Assembly (NCBI GenBank): GCA_014529385.2
Contig: CM043942.1
Location: forward strand, 36,300,469 to 36,364,468
Source of the DNA: Adiantum capillus-veneris
Lineage: Eukaryota > Streptophyta > Polypodiopsida > Polypodiales > Pteridaceae
DNA length: 64,000 nt
Direction: 5' to 3'
Below, piece after piece: positions 9,545 to 24,102 of the stretch. The notes beneath the pieces were generated by a model. It was not told the origin of the DNA. It saw nothing but the letters and a program-made list of their open reading frames with translations, and made no database searches. The translations under genes and the position numbers were made by a program. Each line of letters begins with the position of its first letter. Positions within the stretch are counted from its first letter, which is position 1.

Positions 9545-10202
9545 ATGGCTGACAACAACACATGTGTCCAAGATGTTTACTGTTGAGGATAGATTGGATG
9601 GGTACAATTACCCTATGTGGACTTATATGATGAAACATGTCCTTTTGTCAAAGAGCACTTGGAATATTGTGCAGGGCATTGATGTAAGTCTGAGTTTTGA
9701 GGATGTAGGCGATGTTAAGGACGTTGCAGGTTTTGGTGGCATGATTGCTGCTACTAGAGCTATTTTGTCTATGGTGAGCAAGCTCATTGGGATGTAAAAG
9801 ATGCAAAGGCTCATGCTTTGTTGTGTTGTCTATGGAGAGCCCTATTACTCCTCATATTTTTTCAACAAAATCTACAAAATAGGCTTGGAATATTCTGGCA
9901 AGATTTTGGTTGGTCTTTATGCAAGTCGCAATGAGGCTAAAATTGCATTGCTGCATAAAGAGCTAGAGTCGAAGATTATGCATGAGGAAGATGAGATGGA
10001 AACTTTCCTTACTTGTGTCAAGGATATCAATGTGAAACTTATTTTTGCAGGTAAAGTCATTTCTGACAGTCTCCTTGTGCAGACTACTCTTGATGCTTTA
10101 CCAGATTATTACCAGAGTTTTGCTAGTACTTGGAGACTTATGACCCAAGGAAATCCTGAAGTTGTCAAGTTTGATACATTATGCACATTGCTATTGCAAG
10201 AG
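9545..10202 (+). pseudogene. Copia-1 gag remnant
   Basis: It starts ATGGCTGACAACAACAC like the gag of the intact copy. The DRLDGYNYPMW motif and the later KELESKIMHEEDEMETFL and TLDALPDYYQSFASTWRL segments correspond to the UBN2-type Copia Gag. A TAA stop and frameshifts near 9795-9900 break it, and it ends at a deletion joining LLLQE directly to the region after the protease. Confidence 0.85.
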
Positions 10203-12399
10203 GAATTTGTGGATGAAAGATGTACAGTACATGATTTCAATTTCGGTGATGAAATTGTTGCATCTCGCATTTTATGTCGTGGCATCTATAAGCTCATCTT
10301 GTATGACAAGTGTGGGTAAAATTTTGCAAATGCAGTTGTGAATTCTAAAGCTATTCCAAATGCAAAACTTTGGTATGCACGTTTTGAGCATCTGAACCTT
10401 ACCAGTTTTTTGCGTTTGTAGAAATCTGATATGGTTGCTTCTTTGCCGCCTCTTGAAGCACCTGTCAAACATGTTTGTGAAGGGTGTATTTTGGGTAAGA
10501 TGCAACGTTCAAATTTTTTGAAGGATGGTTCAATTAGGGCCACATGAAGGTTTATCTTATGCGCATAGTGATTTTTGTGCACCCATGCAAACTCCCTCCT
10601 GGGGCAATTACCTTTACTTCGTGACTTTGATTGATGATTACCCCAAGCATGCATGGGTGTATACGCTTAAAGAAAAGTCCAAAGTGTTTATGTGCTTCAA
10701 AAAATTTCTGGATGGCTGAAAATGTCTAAAAATGCACTATGGGCACCCTCCGTTCAAATCGAGGGGGGGAGTATACGTCTCATGAATTCAATGCATTTCT
10801 GGCTAGTCATGGGATAAAACACCAGTGTACAGTGTTGTATACACCTTAGAAAGATGGTGTTGTTGAGAGAAAAAATAGGTCTCTTACAAAAATGCCATGA
10901 TGTAGGGTCAAAAGTCAAGCTTTACCACATTATTTTTTGTTTTAGGCTATTATGTGTGCCACTTATGTACTTAACATGTGTCCTACAAAAGCTTTGCACT
11001 GTATGACTCCATATGAAGCATGACATGATAGAAATCCTTCTATTGAGCACATGCCTGTTTTTGGGTGTTTGGCATATGTTTTGGTGCCACAAACACAACA
11101 AAAAAAATTGTATGATAAGGCTATTAAATGTTTTTTTTTTTTGTTATAGTGCTGAAAGAAAAGGTTACATGTTGTATCATCCACAAACAAAGCGTATCTT
11201 GGTCTCAGGGGATGTTGTGTTTATGGAAGATTTTGTCTAGTCCTTGTTGTCATGTACTAGAGTCGGTAATGTAAGCTCATAGGACATTTATGACACCTTG
11301 TTGTCTCTTTTTAGTGGTGAATTTTGAATGTAAATTCCAATGAGACAAATGTACAACCTATAGGGTTTTTTGAAAATGTTACATATCAGCCTATTATTGA
11401 TACAGATGTACATGATGTATATGATGAGGAAAGGGCCAAGAATGAGTAGGCTAGAGGTATACCAGAATGGTTTGTGTATAATTTGTGTGACCGTAAATTG
11501 AATGCACCTTTTTCTAGTTGTACTTGTTCAGGTTGTCGCCATGCATCTTATGCATCAAATTGTTATGCTTTATCCTGTCTAGCTTATGTGATGTTGAGGA
11601 ACATCTATCTTTTGATGAAGCACAAAATTCAAAAAATTGGATGGTTGCCATGCAATCAAAATATGACACTTATAAAAAATTACACATGGACTTTATCTTA
11701 TTTGGCTCCTGGCAAAAAGGCCATTGGTAGAAAGTGGGCTTACAAGTTGAAATACAAGCCGGGTGGTGAGATTGATCTCTATAAGGACTGACTTATTGCA
11801 AAGGGTTATGCACAGCAAAAAGGCATAGATTACAAAGAGACTTTTGCTCCCACTTATCGTATGACTACTGTGGATTTTCTATGTGCATTGGCAACTGATT
11901 TTGGCTGGGATGTACATCATTTAGACATTGTTACTGCTTTCTTGAATGGTGAAATATTTGAGGAAGTTTATGTAATGTACCCTTGTGGTTTTGTCATTAA
12001 AGTGCACGAAGATAAAGTGTGCATATGTAAGAAATATTTGTATGGGTTGAAGCTATCTCCTTGTGCTTTGTATGAGAAGGTTGAAACTCATTTAGTCAAA
12101 TGAGGCTTTTGTAAAGTCCAATAGAAAGCACAATGTATGTAAATCATGAGGGTTATGTACTTCTCATTGTCATTCTCTATGTGGATGATTTGCTAATCAC
12201 TGAAACAAATGAGAGACATATTGCTGAATTTAAGGCTGATTTGAATGCTACTTTCAAGATGAAATATTTGGGGTTGTTGCATAATTACTTGGGTATAAAA
12301 TTTAAGTAGTGTGATGGTGGTATTGCCTTTTGTCAGACCAGTTACAAAGAGACATTGCTATGTAAGTTTGGACTTGAGGATTGCAAACCTATTGCCACT
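10203..12399 (+). pseudogene. Copia-1 integrase and reverse transcriptase remnant
   Basis: The order is pre-integrase domain (about 10350-10520), integrase core (10540-10900) and RT (11600-12399), all recognisable by alignment to the intact element. TAG stops at about 10418, 10847, 11447 and 12307 replace CAG codons of the intact copy. The TAG between integrase and RT (about 11279-11281) is shared with the intact copy. Sequence changes abruptly at 12400. Confidence 0.85.
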
Positions 12400-12863
12400 C
12401 CCAATACTATGCTATAGTAGAACTATGTGTGCGTAGGGGTGCGTACATAAGGATATAGATATGAGCTAGAGCTTGATTGTGTGTCTTTTTACAAAAGAGA
12501 AGGCCTCCTTTTATAATCCAAGAGAGTGATTAGGGAACAGATCATGAAATAGAGGAATTATTACAAACTAACCTCAAATAGAGGCATTCCCCTGATGAGA
12601 GAGCTCCCTGTGCCTTGCTTATTGACCAATTTCCTCTTAATCGCCTTCATCATGGCGAGCTTTGTCTCCATGCCTCCTTCCATAGCTTGAGTCCAAGAGC
12701 TTCCTTATAATATTTGAGAGAATCTTTATAAAATAAAAGAAAATCAAGCAATAATGGAGAGAAACCTATGAGAAATTATGTATGTGTAGTTAGATAACCA
12801 TGAATTCTTCCCTTATGGACAGATAGGCTCCACTATTTTGACCATATCTCCCAAAAGCGTAGC
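12400..12863 (-). repeat. LTR fragment related to Gypsy-A
   Basis: Phrases such as CTATTTTGACCATATCTCCC and GGCCTCCTTTTATAATCC parallel the Gypsy-A LTR (TATTTTGATCATATCTCC near 15260, GGTCCCCTTTTATAGGTG near 15133) in the same order reversed around divergent filler. I infer a diverged LTR piece of a related Gypsy family. No coding sequence is seen. Confidence 0.4.
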
Positions 12864-13090
12864 TGCTACCATATACATGTGGTAGTGATGTGTGTGAACA
12901 CACTAGGACTTCCGGGGCATTTTTTCCCTCTTTAGGAGGTTTTTTCCCCCATGCATTGTATATACGCCCATCACTCTAGGGCTCTCTATCTTTCCATTAC
13001 ACACTAAGTAACACACTCTCAATTGTGTTCCTTGAGCTTCCTTCATCTTCTTCAAGTTGTGTGCGTTTCTCTGCAACCCTAATTCCAACA
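12864..13090 (+). repeat. Copia-3 5' LTR (227 bp)
   Basis: It runs from TGCTACCATATACATG to CCAACA, the same length as both LTRs of the intact copy with scattered substitutions (the first T of TGTTACC has become C). It is followed after 2 bp by TGGTATCAGAGC, the initiator-Met tRNA type primer-binding site at 13093-13104. Confidence 0.9.
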
Positions 13091-13450
13091 ATTGGTATCA
13101 GAGCAGGTTGCGTCCTCCCGGGCTCAGTCACTAGTTGCTCCAGTACACGCCTGCTCACTTTCTCCGATTTCAGTGAGCTTTGGTGAGCCTTCGCAGGTCG
13201 ACAAATATGAGGGTAGCTCGTAGAGCTTGGTCTGCTCATATTTTTTATTCGAGCTCATTTCGGCCTCCGTTTCCACTACAAGCAAGTCTGCACATGCAGT
13301 TTTGTCATTTTGTGCAGAAATTCTGTCACTGACGTTTTCTGCATAACAGCTGCCTTACAGTCTTCTACGGTTTGTGCTATATAGCACGTGTTCTTTCCGT
13401 TCTGTTTCTCCTATTTTCGGGCAGTTTTCACATCAGGTGCAACATTTACC

Positions 13451-13858
13451 ATGGCTGACAACAACAACACAGATGTGTTTAAGATGTTTGCTGCTGAGGA
13501 CAGGTTGGATGGGGATAATTACCCTATGTGGGCTTATATGATGCAACATGTTCTTGTGTCAAAGGGCATCTAGAATATTCTACAGGGCATTGATGTACGT
13601 CCTGGTTCTGAGGATGTAGGCGATGTTGAGGATGTTGCAGGTCTTACTGCAAGGATTGTTGTTGTTAGAGTTGTTTTGCCTACGGTAGAAGAAGCTCGTT
13701 GGGATGTTAAGGATGCGCAGGATCATGCATTGATTGTGTTGTCTGTGAAGCACACCATTGTTCTTCACATCCGTTCAGCAAAATCTGCAAAACAGGCTTG
13801 AGATATTTTGGTTGGTTTTTATGCAAGTCGCAATGAGGCTAAAATTTCTTTGCTGCAT
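13451..13858 (+). pseudogene. Copia-3 gag, 5' part
   Basis: It begins MADNNNTDVFKMFAAEDRLD as in the intact copy. A TAG replaces the Trp codon of GVWNI near 13571, and a TGA replaces the Trp of KQAWDIL near 13801. The Gypsy-A insertion then follows at GCTGC-AT. The remainder continues at 23685. Confidence 0.85.
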
Positions 13859-15940
<2,082 letters not shown>

Positions 15941-15957
15941 TCCACCCCCTCTAAACC
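15941..15957 (-). promoter_or_regulatory. Gypsy-A polypurine tract
   Basis: On the minus strand GGTTTAGAGGGGGTGGA immediately precedes the TG of the 3' LTR, the expected primer for plus-strand DNA synthesis. Confidence 0.8.
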
Positions 15958-16028
15958 TGCACATCCTCCGGTATGTGCCACATTATTTCTTTGTAAGATC
16001 AGCCCTCTTGTACATCTTCCTTGCTTTC

Positions 16029-16943
16029 TTATTCACTGGATGATTTCAAAGCTTCATCTTCACTTTGATCTTTACCTGTGGTTTGCTCTTCTTCCTCATC
16101 AACATCTTCTGGATCGTTGTCTCCTCTTCTCTTAAACATTTTGATCCTTTTTCTTGCAATGGGAATCTTTACTTCTGTACCATCTAGTTCAGACAAGCTG
16201 TAAGTAGCATTTTCATGCACATGCTTTACAACATACGGTGCAAACCATCTTTTTGAAAACTTACGCATGACTGTGTGTTGGTTATCAAGGCTACTATCAT
16301 ACACCAAAACCCAGTCACCTTTGTCAATTGCTTTTCTCCTGAGTCGATGTCGCTTATCAAAGTAGTCCTTGTTTTTCAACCTTGCATTTTTGAGTCGTTC
16401 TTTTGCAGCTTCAATGTCTCTAGGACTTCTCTCTGGCTGCCTTATACGCAGTGCAAGGAGATCTTCCCTGCTAATCCCCTCTTGCCAAGGTAGTACATTC
16501 CATGTGGGAATTGTATCTTCAATCGGCATTACTGGCTTTTGACCATACATTAGCTCCGCAGGCATGTAGCCAGTTACTGAGCTATGTGTTGTACGATCAG
16601 CCCATAAAGCATATGGTAACAGTTTTGGCCACTCACCAACTCTTCCTTCACAAGCCTTGGCCAAAGCTTTGATGATAGGAGGATGCCCTCTTTCACTCTT
16701 TCCATTGCCTTCAGGGTTGTGAGCTGTAGTAAGAGAAAGCTTGATTCCTAATCTAGAAATGAACTCCCTTGCTTCTTCGGCATCCAGTTCACCTCTATCT
16801 GTAGTGATTTTTCCCACACAACCATAACGGCAAATCACCTCATCAAGAAGGAATTTGCACACAGCTTCTGTGGTTTTAGCTCTTAATGCTCTTCCTTCAA
16901 CCTGATTAGTTAGGTCTTCTCGTGCAAGAACCAAGTATCTCAT
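16029..16943 (-). pseudogene. Gypsy-A integrase, core and C-terminal domain
   Basis: 304 codons. ITTDRGEL supplies the second catalytic Asp (about residue 49) and GNGKSERGH the Glu (about 84), near the D-35-E spacing. The first Asp (WVVDLVTMP) lies just upstream in the preceding frame and is separated by a TAG at 16944-16946. The region KGDWVLVYDSSL...KFSKRWFAPYVV is the usual Gypsy integrase C-terminal SH3-like part, followed by an acidic tail. Role: insertion of element cDNA in the nucleus. The TAG before the core would end translation. Confidence 0.88.
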
Positions 16944-16946
16944 CTG

Positions 16947-18431
16947 CTAGAGTCCTAAAGGCATTGTGACTAGATCCACAACCCATTTATAGTGCATGGC
17001 TAGTGGATATGTAGGGTGCAATCCATCACGATGTCGGACATTTGAATACATTTGACAAGTTACACATGACTCTACAAATTGAGATACATATTTATACATA
17101 CCCTTCCACCCATATTTTTCTTTCAACTTGGAAAAGGTTGCCCACGCACCCCTGTGTCTAGCCCATAGACTCTCATGAAACTCTTGCATGACATTTACTT
17201 GAGTCTCTTTTTTACATATAACCCGTTGTGGTGTAGCACCCTTTTGTTTAGGATGCTTCCACAAGTAACCATCCCTCAAAAAGTACCCATATGCTTTCCT
17301 GCATATCCTCTTGAATTCTTGTTCAGACCAATCATCCTGTTTTGTTAGATTACTCAAGTAGCTTCCAATAAGAAGCCAATCACCTTCATAAAGCTCTTTC
17401 AAGAATGATTCAAATAGATTAGTCATGCAGACATTGTTACCTTTGACATGAGAGATAGAATAGAACTTTGTGCCTACATCATCTCCCTCGTCAATCATTT
17501 GTGACTCATCTTCATACCTTTCCCTTGATAGCATATCTGCCATTGTATTGTCTTTACTTGCAATGTGCTTAAACTCAGGATTTAAGGACTTAATGTAGGC
17601 AATCCACCGCAACATCGCAATGTCTGGTGTTGAGCAGCTTGTAATCATCCCAAGAAGTGGTAGACAATCTGTTTCTACAACCACACATGCACCAATTAGG
17701 TACTCTTTTCCACTTTTCAAGGTTGTAACCATACCCCATAACTCTCTCTTTATCTGTGGATAGTTTCTTTGGAGAGCACTTAGCACCTTTGCTCTAAATC
17801 TTACCACATACCTGTGTCCTTCTTTGTCATCTTGCCCTATTTCCCATCCAATCCCTGTAGGACTGGTGTCTACTGTCACAATTACTGGCCTTTGACACTC
17901 ATAGTCTACCTTTCTCAAAGTTGTTGCTGACTGGAGCAACTCCTTTAGCTTTTTCATGGATTTTACATGTGCTTCTGTCCATTTAAACTTCTGATTCTTT
18001 CTAAGCAGCTGATAAAGAGGATCAGCTACATGTGCATAATGTGGAATCCAAATAACATAGAAGACACATGCTCCCAGAAACCTTCTAACCTCAGTGATGC
18101 TAGTGCATGTTTCTTTCATTCTTTGGATGGCATCTACCTTTGATGGACAAGGTTTCCTACCATATGGCCCGCACATGTGCCCCACAATAAGCACTTCATT
18201 GACACCAAACATAGACTTTTTCCCTGACAATGTAAGATTCACTTCTTCCAACCTAAACAAAATTTTATCACAATCATTTATGTGATTTACCACAAACCTG
18301 CGGCATCCCTTGAGATCCAAAGCTTCATCTTTGTCACTTTCTTCACATCCTTTGATAGGCAAATCATCAATGAAAGGCATTGTGATTTGAGGAATAAAGT
18401 CACGTAAGACCTTATTCATCCCATTCATCAT
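16947..18431 (-). pseudogene. Gypsy-A RT C-terminus, RNase H, integrase zinc domain
   Basis: 494 codons. TMPFIDDLPIKG carries the F-x-D-D form of the RT active site (about residue 22). The RT connection VRRFLGACVFYVIWIPHYA follows, then RNase H (VTVDTSPTGIGWE, KRELWGM, VVETDCLPLL, DNTMADMLSR) and the HHCC zinc domain of integrase (FHESLWARHRGAW...CVTCQMYSN). The frame is continuous with the integrase core except for one TAG at 16944. The upstream half of RT is in another frame. Confidence 0.9.
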
Positions 18432-19449
18432 ATGTGCAACCGAGTTGGTTGCTCCCTATGGCAAGGTACACATCCTTACCAAACCCAAAGGTGTCCTCAT
18501 GGTTGTCAAGTCTCTGCTTTCGATTGCAAGCTGAAATTGATCATACCCTGAGTAGAGATCCCCCATTGAGTAGATTGCCCTCCCTGCTAACGGCCTCTAC
18601 AAAATCATCCACAATTGGACCTGTACCTACATTTCTAATTGTCACCTTGTTCACTGGTTGCATATTTTGGATGAAGCGTAGAGAACCATTCTTCTTTGGA
18701 ACTGTGAACCACGTGTTTGAGTATGGAGCACAAGAAGGCTCCAAGATTCCCATTTTGATTTTCTCATTCAGTAGCTCTACTAACTTTGGCAAATGAGCCT
18801 TTGGAACCGGAATAGGCCGTAGATTCCAAGGCACATGAGGTATTGTGAAAATTACCATAGGAGCTACAATAGAAGGATCAACACATCCTATCTCATGTGG
18901 CTCAAATACAAAAGCCTTACCATGCTTTGAAAGCATTTCCTTGAAGCACTTCGTCTCCTCCTGTGTTAGAAACTCCTCGCAACCAATCTGCAACTCTTGA
19001 AAAGACTCCTTTGTGAAGGTATGCCCGATCTTTTTAGGATTCCTCAAACTTGGTTGTAAAGAAGCCTGCTCAATCTTTTCCCTGTTGTTGGGTGGTAAGG
19101 GTGAAGCTACTGGTTTCACCTTCTTTGCTACACTCTTGTATTTAGTTTCAACATGGACTTCTGGGCCAACTATTTGGCTTTCTTTAAGGGCTTCTATTAC
19201 TTGATACATTTCCATAGAGCAAACTTCCACAACTTCATTTTCAAGATGCAAACTAAACCCCATTATAGCATCAAGCTCACCCATAGTATTTACAAAAGAA
19301 ACTTGTTCACACAAACCCAAAACATTTTTAGTAGGCTCTAGCAACCCACTCTTTTTCATGCCTATTTGTGCATTATGCACATATTGCCTCTCACATCTCT
19401 TCAAATCTTCAAGTTTTGTAAAACATACTAATCCATTCTTTGTTACCAA
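18432..19449 (-). pseudogene. Gypsy-A linker and RT N-terminal half
   Basis: The fingers/palm segment AHLPKLVELLNEKIKMGILE, then SNTWFTVPKKNGSLRFI and MQPVNKVTIRN, are clear Gypsy RT motifs at the end of a 302-codon frame. The frame shifts near 18590. A further TAG at about 18456-18458 (LP-stop-G, canonical Gln) lies just before the continuation at 18431. The first 150 residues are a spacer between protease and RT without a recognised domain. Confidence 0.85.
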
Positions 19450-19526
19450 GGAGTTCGTTGAAAAAGCTTCACCTATTTTTGGATCAGGCGAGACCCTTTT
19501 TCTTTTTGTACCACTGCAATCCCGCT

Positions 19527-20040
19527 TTACAATGGTACTTGGCCAAAACCCATCATTTCCCTATGGTCATGAAACTCTTTGCTCACCTGTGGTAGAGGAT
19601 GTTCTCTGAGGTTGTCACGATTTCTTTCATGGTTCACACAAACTGTGAGAAATTGAACCGCTCGTTTACCATCTTTGCTACGTATCCTAGCATATGCTGA
19701 ACCATCATCCATTACCTTTGTTTCCATTCGAACTCCCACAATGTAGGGTTGTCCAAGGATGAGATGATATGAAGATGTATCCTGTACAAAGAAGTTTTGG
19801 TCAATCTTTACATCACCTATTGTTACCTTCACACCTAGACGTGCTGCATACCATTCACCGGATGAATTGTTTGCCACTTTTACCATCTAGCCATGATCTG
19901 TGTCCATCGGCCATTTGCACTTGTTGTAGAGACTCTTTGACATTATGTTTATTTCTGAACCATGGTCAATCAAGGCAACAAATGGCTCTTCAAGATCACC
20001 TACCTTGACCAAAGTTTCTGTAGTAGCCCTTGCCCAATGA
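19527..20040 (-). pseudogene. Gypsy-A aspartic protease
   Basis: Reading minus from about 20040, ALIDHGSEINIMS marks the retropepsin active site (Asp-His-Gly in place of the common Asp-Ser/Thr-Gly). A TAG follows at about 19887 just before MVKVANNSSGEW. The remaining 119 codons contain YHLILGQPYIVG, the usual hydrophobic-Gly motif of the second half of the fold. The protease would cleave Gag-Pol in the particle. The unusual His may be a family feature or a mutation. Confidence 0.8.
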
Positions 20041-20042
20041 CT

Positions 20043-21607
20043 TCATGAATAGTAACTCCTAGGAATATCTTCAACTTCTTCATCATCATTTGAGAAATGC
20101 ACTTGCTTCACTCTCCCACTAGATTGGTAGCATCCTACCACAACTCCATCATTCTCCTTATTTTGCAGTTGCATCCCTTGTGTCTTTGAGGTTTCCCCTT
20201 CAACCTGTGGAGGACGAGAAACTTCAGCAAGGGTTTGCCTCTTCCTCTTGATGATGTCAATGATCTCCTCATGGAATTCACGCTTTGCAATGCCAAGAAC
20301 TTCTCCCAGAGTAAACTCAATCTTGCTATTCAAGATCCTTTCCTCCAAGACATTCTTTAAATCTGTAGCAACCTCAATATCAGATTGTAGTTTATAAGTT
20401 GGGCCTTTTGTCTTACCTTTTGTTGGCTCTTTCTTCTTTCATGTTGTAGACTCCTCCATGAGTACTTCAGGTGGAGATGCTCCTTGTGTTGAGGGTGTTT
20501 GAGAAGGCGTTGAGTCACTTCTTCCCCCACTTCTAGAAGCTCTTTTTGATGGTCCTTCATCAGTATTCTCACGTCTACGCTTCTCTTCTACAATTGCCTC
20601 ATTTTGTTGGCATTTTGTAATGTAGGCATGCATTGACAATGAGTCCACTGGATCATTCCATCCTGTTTCTAGACGTATGCAATCACCTGCTTCATGTAGA
20701 ATCTCTTTTGTAAGCTTTCCCTTTTTAGCTAATTGCATGACATTTGGCCAAATTTGACCATGATGGTCACTCACCTCTTCATCACAAAAATGTTCAATTT
20801 TTACTCCATAAGTAGATGCCTCAACTGAAGAGGTGGCATGCTTAGTTGCCATATCTTCAACTAAGGTTTGCATTCCCCCCTTCCCAAAGTTAGTTCTCAA
20901 GGGTAGACCTGTCTCTCTTAAGTGGATTTTACCTCCCTTCTTCTTTGTCGTTTGGCAAGCAGTGAGACAACACCTTCAACCTCATTCCAGTCGGTCTTTA
21001 GTCCTTTCTCAACATCTTTATCTTCAAGAAGAAGCTCCAAATTTTCTTAAAAATCTTTACCTGCAGCTTGTAAGAAAAGATCTGTCTTCTCTGCATCTAG
21101 TGTGGCCCTTTCTGTCCTAGTGAGTTGTACATAGCGCCGCTCAAATTCCCTAAGTAGCTCTGTTATTGATAGTCCTTGCTTTGGCTTGACTACCCATTCT
21201 AAGAATGTCCTTTTGGTCACTCTCTCCGAGTCCTCCATGAAATATTCCTCCTTTAAAGCTACTTTGCGTTCTTCCCAATTTCTCCCATGCCCATCTTTAA
21301 TTGCCCTAACATGCTCCCTAATTTCTGGAGCAACAACTAGCTCAAAGCTTTGAATCATCTCACCTTCTGACACACGATGCAGCTCCATCTCCTTCACATA
21401 CTCGCGTAAATACTTGGTTACATCTTTTCCATTGAACTGATTCATTCTGTTGACGACCGCTTGTATGGCCTTCGTTGCTGAAATCTCCCTTCTTTCAGTA
21501 GAATGTTGTTGTTGCATGAACATTGCAAATGCTTGAAACATTTGCATTGTTGCAGGGTCAAAATGCATACCCTGTTGCTCAACATGATCACCCATGGTTA
21601 CCCACAA
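20043..21607 (-). pseudogene. Gypsy-A gag
   Basis: The frame starts near 21607 (MGDHVEQQGMHFDPATMQMF) directly after the primer-binding site. The segment NRMNQFNGKDVTKYLREYVK to ELLREFERRYVQLTRTERAT is a retrotransposon Gag capsid-like region. Translation meets TAA at about 21047 and shifts frame near 20940. It resumes at 20900 (LRTNFGKGGMQTL) and 20348. I see no CCHC zinc knuckle in the 20.0-20.9 kb part, which is charged and Ser/Pro-rich. Confidence 0.75.
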
Positions 21608-21626
21608 ACTCTCACCCTAGCAGATT

Positions 21627-21644
21627 CGCGTCGGGTTCACCAAA
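21627..21644 (-). promoter_or_regulatory. Gypsy-A primer-binding site
   Basis: Minus-strand TGGTGAACCCGACGCGAA lies 6 bp inside the 5' LTR, complementary to a tRNA 3' end with CCA. The tRNA was not identified. Confidence 0.75.
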
Positions 21645-21650
21645 AATATG

Positions 21651-22475
21651 TCGAGAAATTTGCAGTCTTGGCAGGAAAGCACCGGGCTTATGGCTGTGAG
21701 AGTTTGTGAGAGAACTCAACAAAAACTATATGAAGAAGTTAAACCATAGATGCCATGAAGACTAGGGTTTGGAAAGAAGTGAAATCAAAGAAGACTCGCT
21801 CTTTCTCTCTTGCACTCACACACACAAAGAAAAAACACAAAAGAGAATGTCAAAACAATACGAAGATGAAAACATCAAGGCTATGGTCATATCGTATCAT
21901 GGGTAATATGAAAGGGTTAATAGATGAGTTAATGGAATTCAAACTTGGCTGACCAAATAGGCTACGAATTGTTCTTTGGAATTGTAGCTTTGTGCTTACC
22001 ATAATATATATATTTTGTCTAGTGATTGGGACTAATTGTGTGTACAAATCCTCTTGGTTCATAGCAAGATAACTACGCTTACATCAAAAGAAAAATTATA
22101 ATCTATGAGAGGTAGTATGATGGGATCCGATGATAGAAGTATTTCATTGAGCCTTTCTGGGCCAAAGAGAAACACTATACGTTGTTGAAAGTGTATTTTA
22201 CGGCTAATCCATACGTTAATTCTAATAGATCGTACAAAGTGAAAGCGATTGAAATTATCATCATGTGGGTTATTCATCTAGGATAGTATGTGAGAAATGT
22301 AGATATGAGAGAAGTGAAGAGATGAGAAGTTTCCCTCCCAAGCCCTATTCTTGCCCGTAGGCAATAAAGATACTGCAGGGAGAGATGTACCTGTAGCAAA
22401 GAGAACCTAGAATTTATAGAGAGGATGAATTACTAAGAATGAGAGAGATAGGTTTGGTAAAGGAGATGAGATTAG

Positions 22476-22519
<44 letters not shown>

Positions 22520-23684
22520 GATTAGAGATGAAAAAGAAAACAACAAGAAATCAAGAAAACATCAATGTAGAACACATCTTACTTGACAAACCCTTCGGCA
22601 CCATTATTGATGGAGAGCGAAGAAGAGTGGAGAACTCCACTTTGATTGATACGCCAAGTGCAATACCTTCTTTGATTAGAGTTGATCTTCCAAGGATAGC
22701 GTACAAGAATGGCTAGTCTTCCTCTAGGAGAAAGTGTAGGCTTGGGCTTATGTTAATGGCTAAGTACAATTAGGCATTACTACTCACTCCCTCAAGAATT
22801 CCTCTCATCAATGGCTTGAATGCTTGAGTTCTTTTCAAGAAAGAAGAGGTCCCCTTTTATAGGTGAAGAGAACCCCCAAGGGTTTACACAAGAAGAGAGG
22901 AGCCAGTGTGAACAGGAATTGGAAAAGTTGGAAATGAGTTGTCCCTGCATGATGTGAGCAGACTGGGGTCCAGTATTTTGATCATATCTCCTCAACCATG
23001 GCTCCAAATAAAAAGGTAAAAATATGGGCAGAAACTTCAGCTCATTAGCTATGATTTTCATTTTAAAATCATTTTCCAATTCAGATTGGAACCTTGTGTA
23101 AAAAATTCATCAAAATAGGGTCCATTTCTGGCAGCAAAAGTCTTCCTGTGGTCCCCTTAGCCTAGACTTTCATTTGATTCCAAAGGACACCTCATGCCAT
23201 ATGAAAGCATGACATTGCTCTTTGACAAAGTTTTGTAATCATGCTTGTAATAATGCATTAAAATAAGTGTATCTTTGAAATCATGCCACCTAGTGTCCCA
23301 CTAAGATTTGATTCCCTCCTAGTAGCTATTTAAAAAGAAATATAAGAAAAATATGAAAAATACATAGAATATATATATATTGGAGTTTACCCTAGATATG
23401 GGATCTAACTAGGGTGTGAGATGATAATGAGATAGTAGAAATAAAGAATCAATGCTTTTTGCCCCAAATTAAAGAGGCGGCTATTGATGCTTTTCCCATA
23501 GTATTTTCTGATGGTAAAGTAAGAATAGGTTACCCTTGAGAAAAATAATAGGATGAGATAGAAGGCTTATTATTATACTTAAATATGCATATGTACATTA
23601 TAGGAAAGATAATTATGTATCTAAAAAATTACAAGATAGATCTTGTAGCATGCGTTCCCACTATGTACGTGTCACAGCACGACA
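21651..23684 (-). repeat. Gypsy-A 5' LTR (about 2.03 kb)
   Basis: It runs from TGTCGAGAAATTTGCAGTC to CAGCACGACA on the plus strand and aligns with 13859-15940. Differences are scattered substitutions, a short insertion near 23000-23035 and the shorter TA run at 22479-22515. Confidence 0.92.
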
Positions 23685-24056
23685 GCGTAAAGAGCTGGAG
23701 TCGAAGATTATGCATGAGGAAGATGATATGGATACTTTCCTTACTAGTGTCAAGGATGTCAATGAGCAAATTTTTTTCTGCAGGAGAAGTCATTTCAGAC
23801 AGTTCCCTTGTGCAGATTGTTCTTGATGCCTTACCAGATTCTTACTAGACTTTTGCTAGTACTTGGAGACTTATGAGCCAAGGAAATCCAGAAGTTGTCA
23901 AGTTTGATGCATTATGCACATTGTTGTTGCAAGAGTCACTTTCCAGAAAAAACAGGACTAGATTGTGTGCAGTTGAACAGGCTTTTATTGCTTCTCAGAG
24001 AAAGGGTGGTAACAGTAATGCAACCACTTCTTATGGTTCTGCTGCGAGTGGCAAGA
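23685..24056 (+). pseudogene. Copia-3 gag, 3' part
   Basis: It resumes with GCGTAAAGAGCTGGAGTCG exactly where 13858 stopped and continues to ASQRKGGNSNATTSYGSAAS. A frameshift (extra T near 23770) and a TAG near 23846 break it. After GCGAGTGGCAA the sequence no longer matches the Copia family. Confidence 0.85.
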
Positions 24057-24102
24057 CATCAGGAGCATTTTTGTCAGGAAAAAAATTTAATTTTAAGCCA
24101 AG

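Larger units (their letters stand above)
7767..12399 (+). mobile_element. Copia-1: decayed, truncated Ty1/Copia copy
   Basis: This is an old relative of the intact Copia at 25210-30387. In order it keeps the last part of the 5' LTR (7767-7865), a primer-binding site (TGGTATTAGAGC, 7868-7879), the leader (split by an insertion at 8168-9508), gag, integrase and most of RT. An internal deletion at about 10202 removes the zinc knuckle and protease. The copy stops at 12399, just after the RT segment that precedes RNase H, so RNase H and the 3' LTR are missing. Frameshifts and many stops, mostly TAG where the intact copy has CAG, make it non-functional. Confidence 0.9.
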
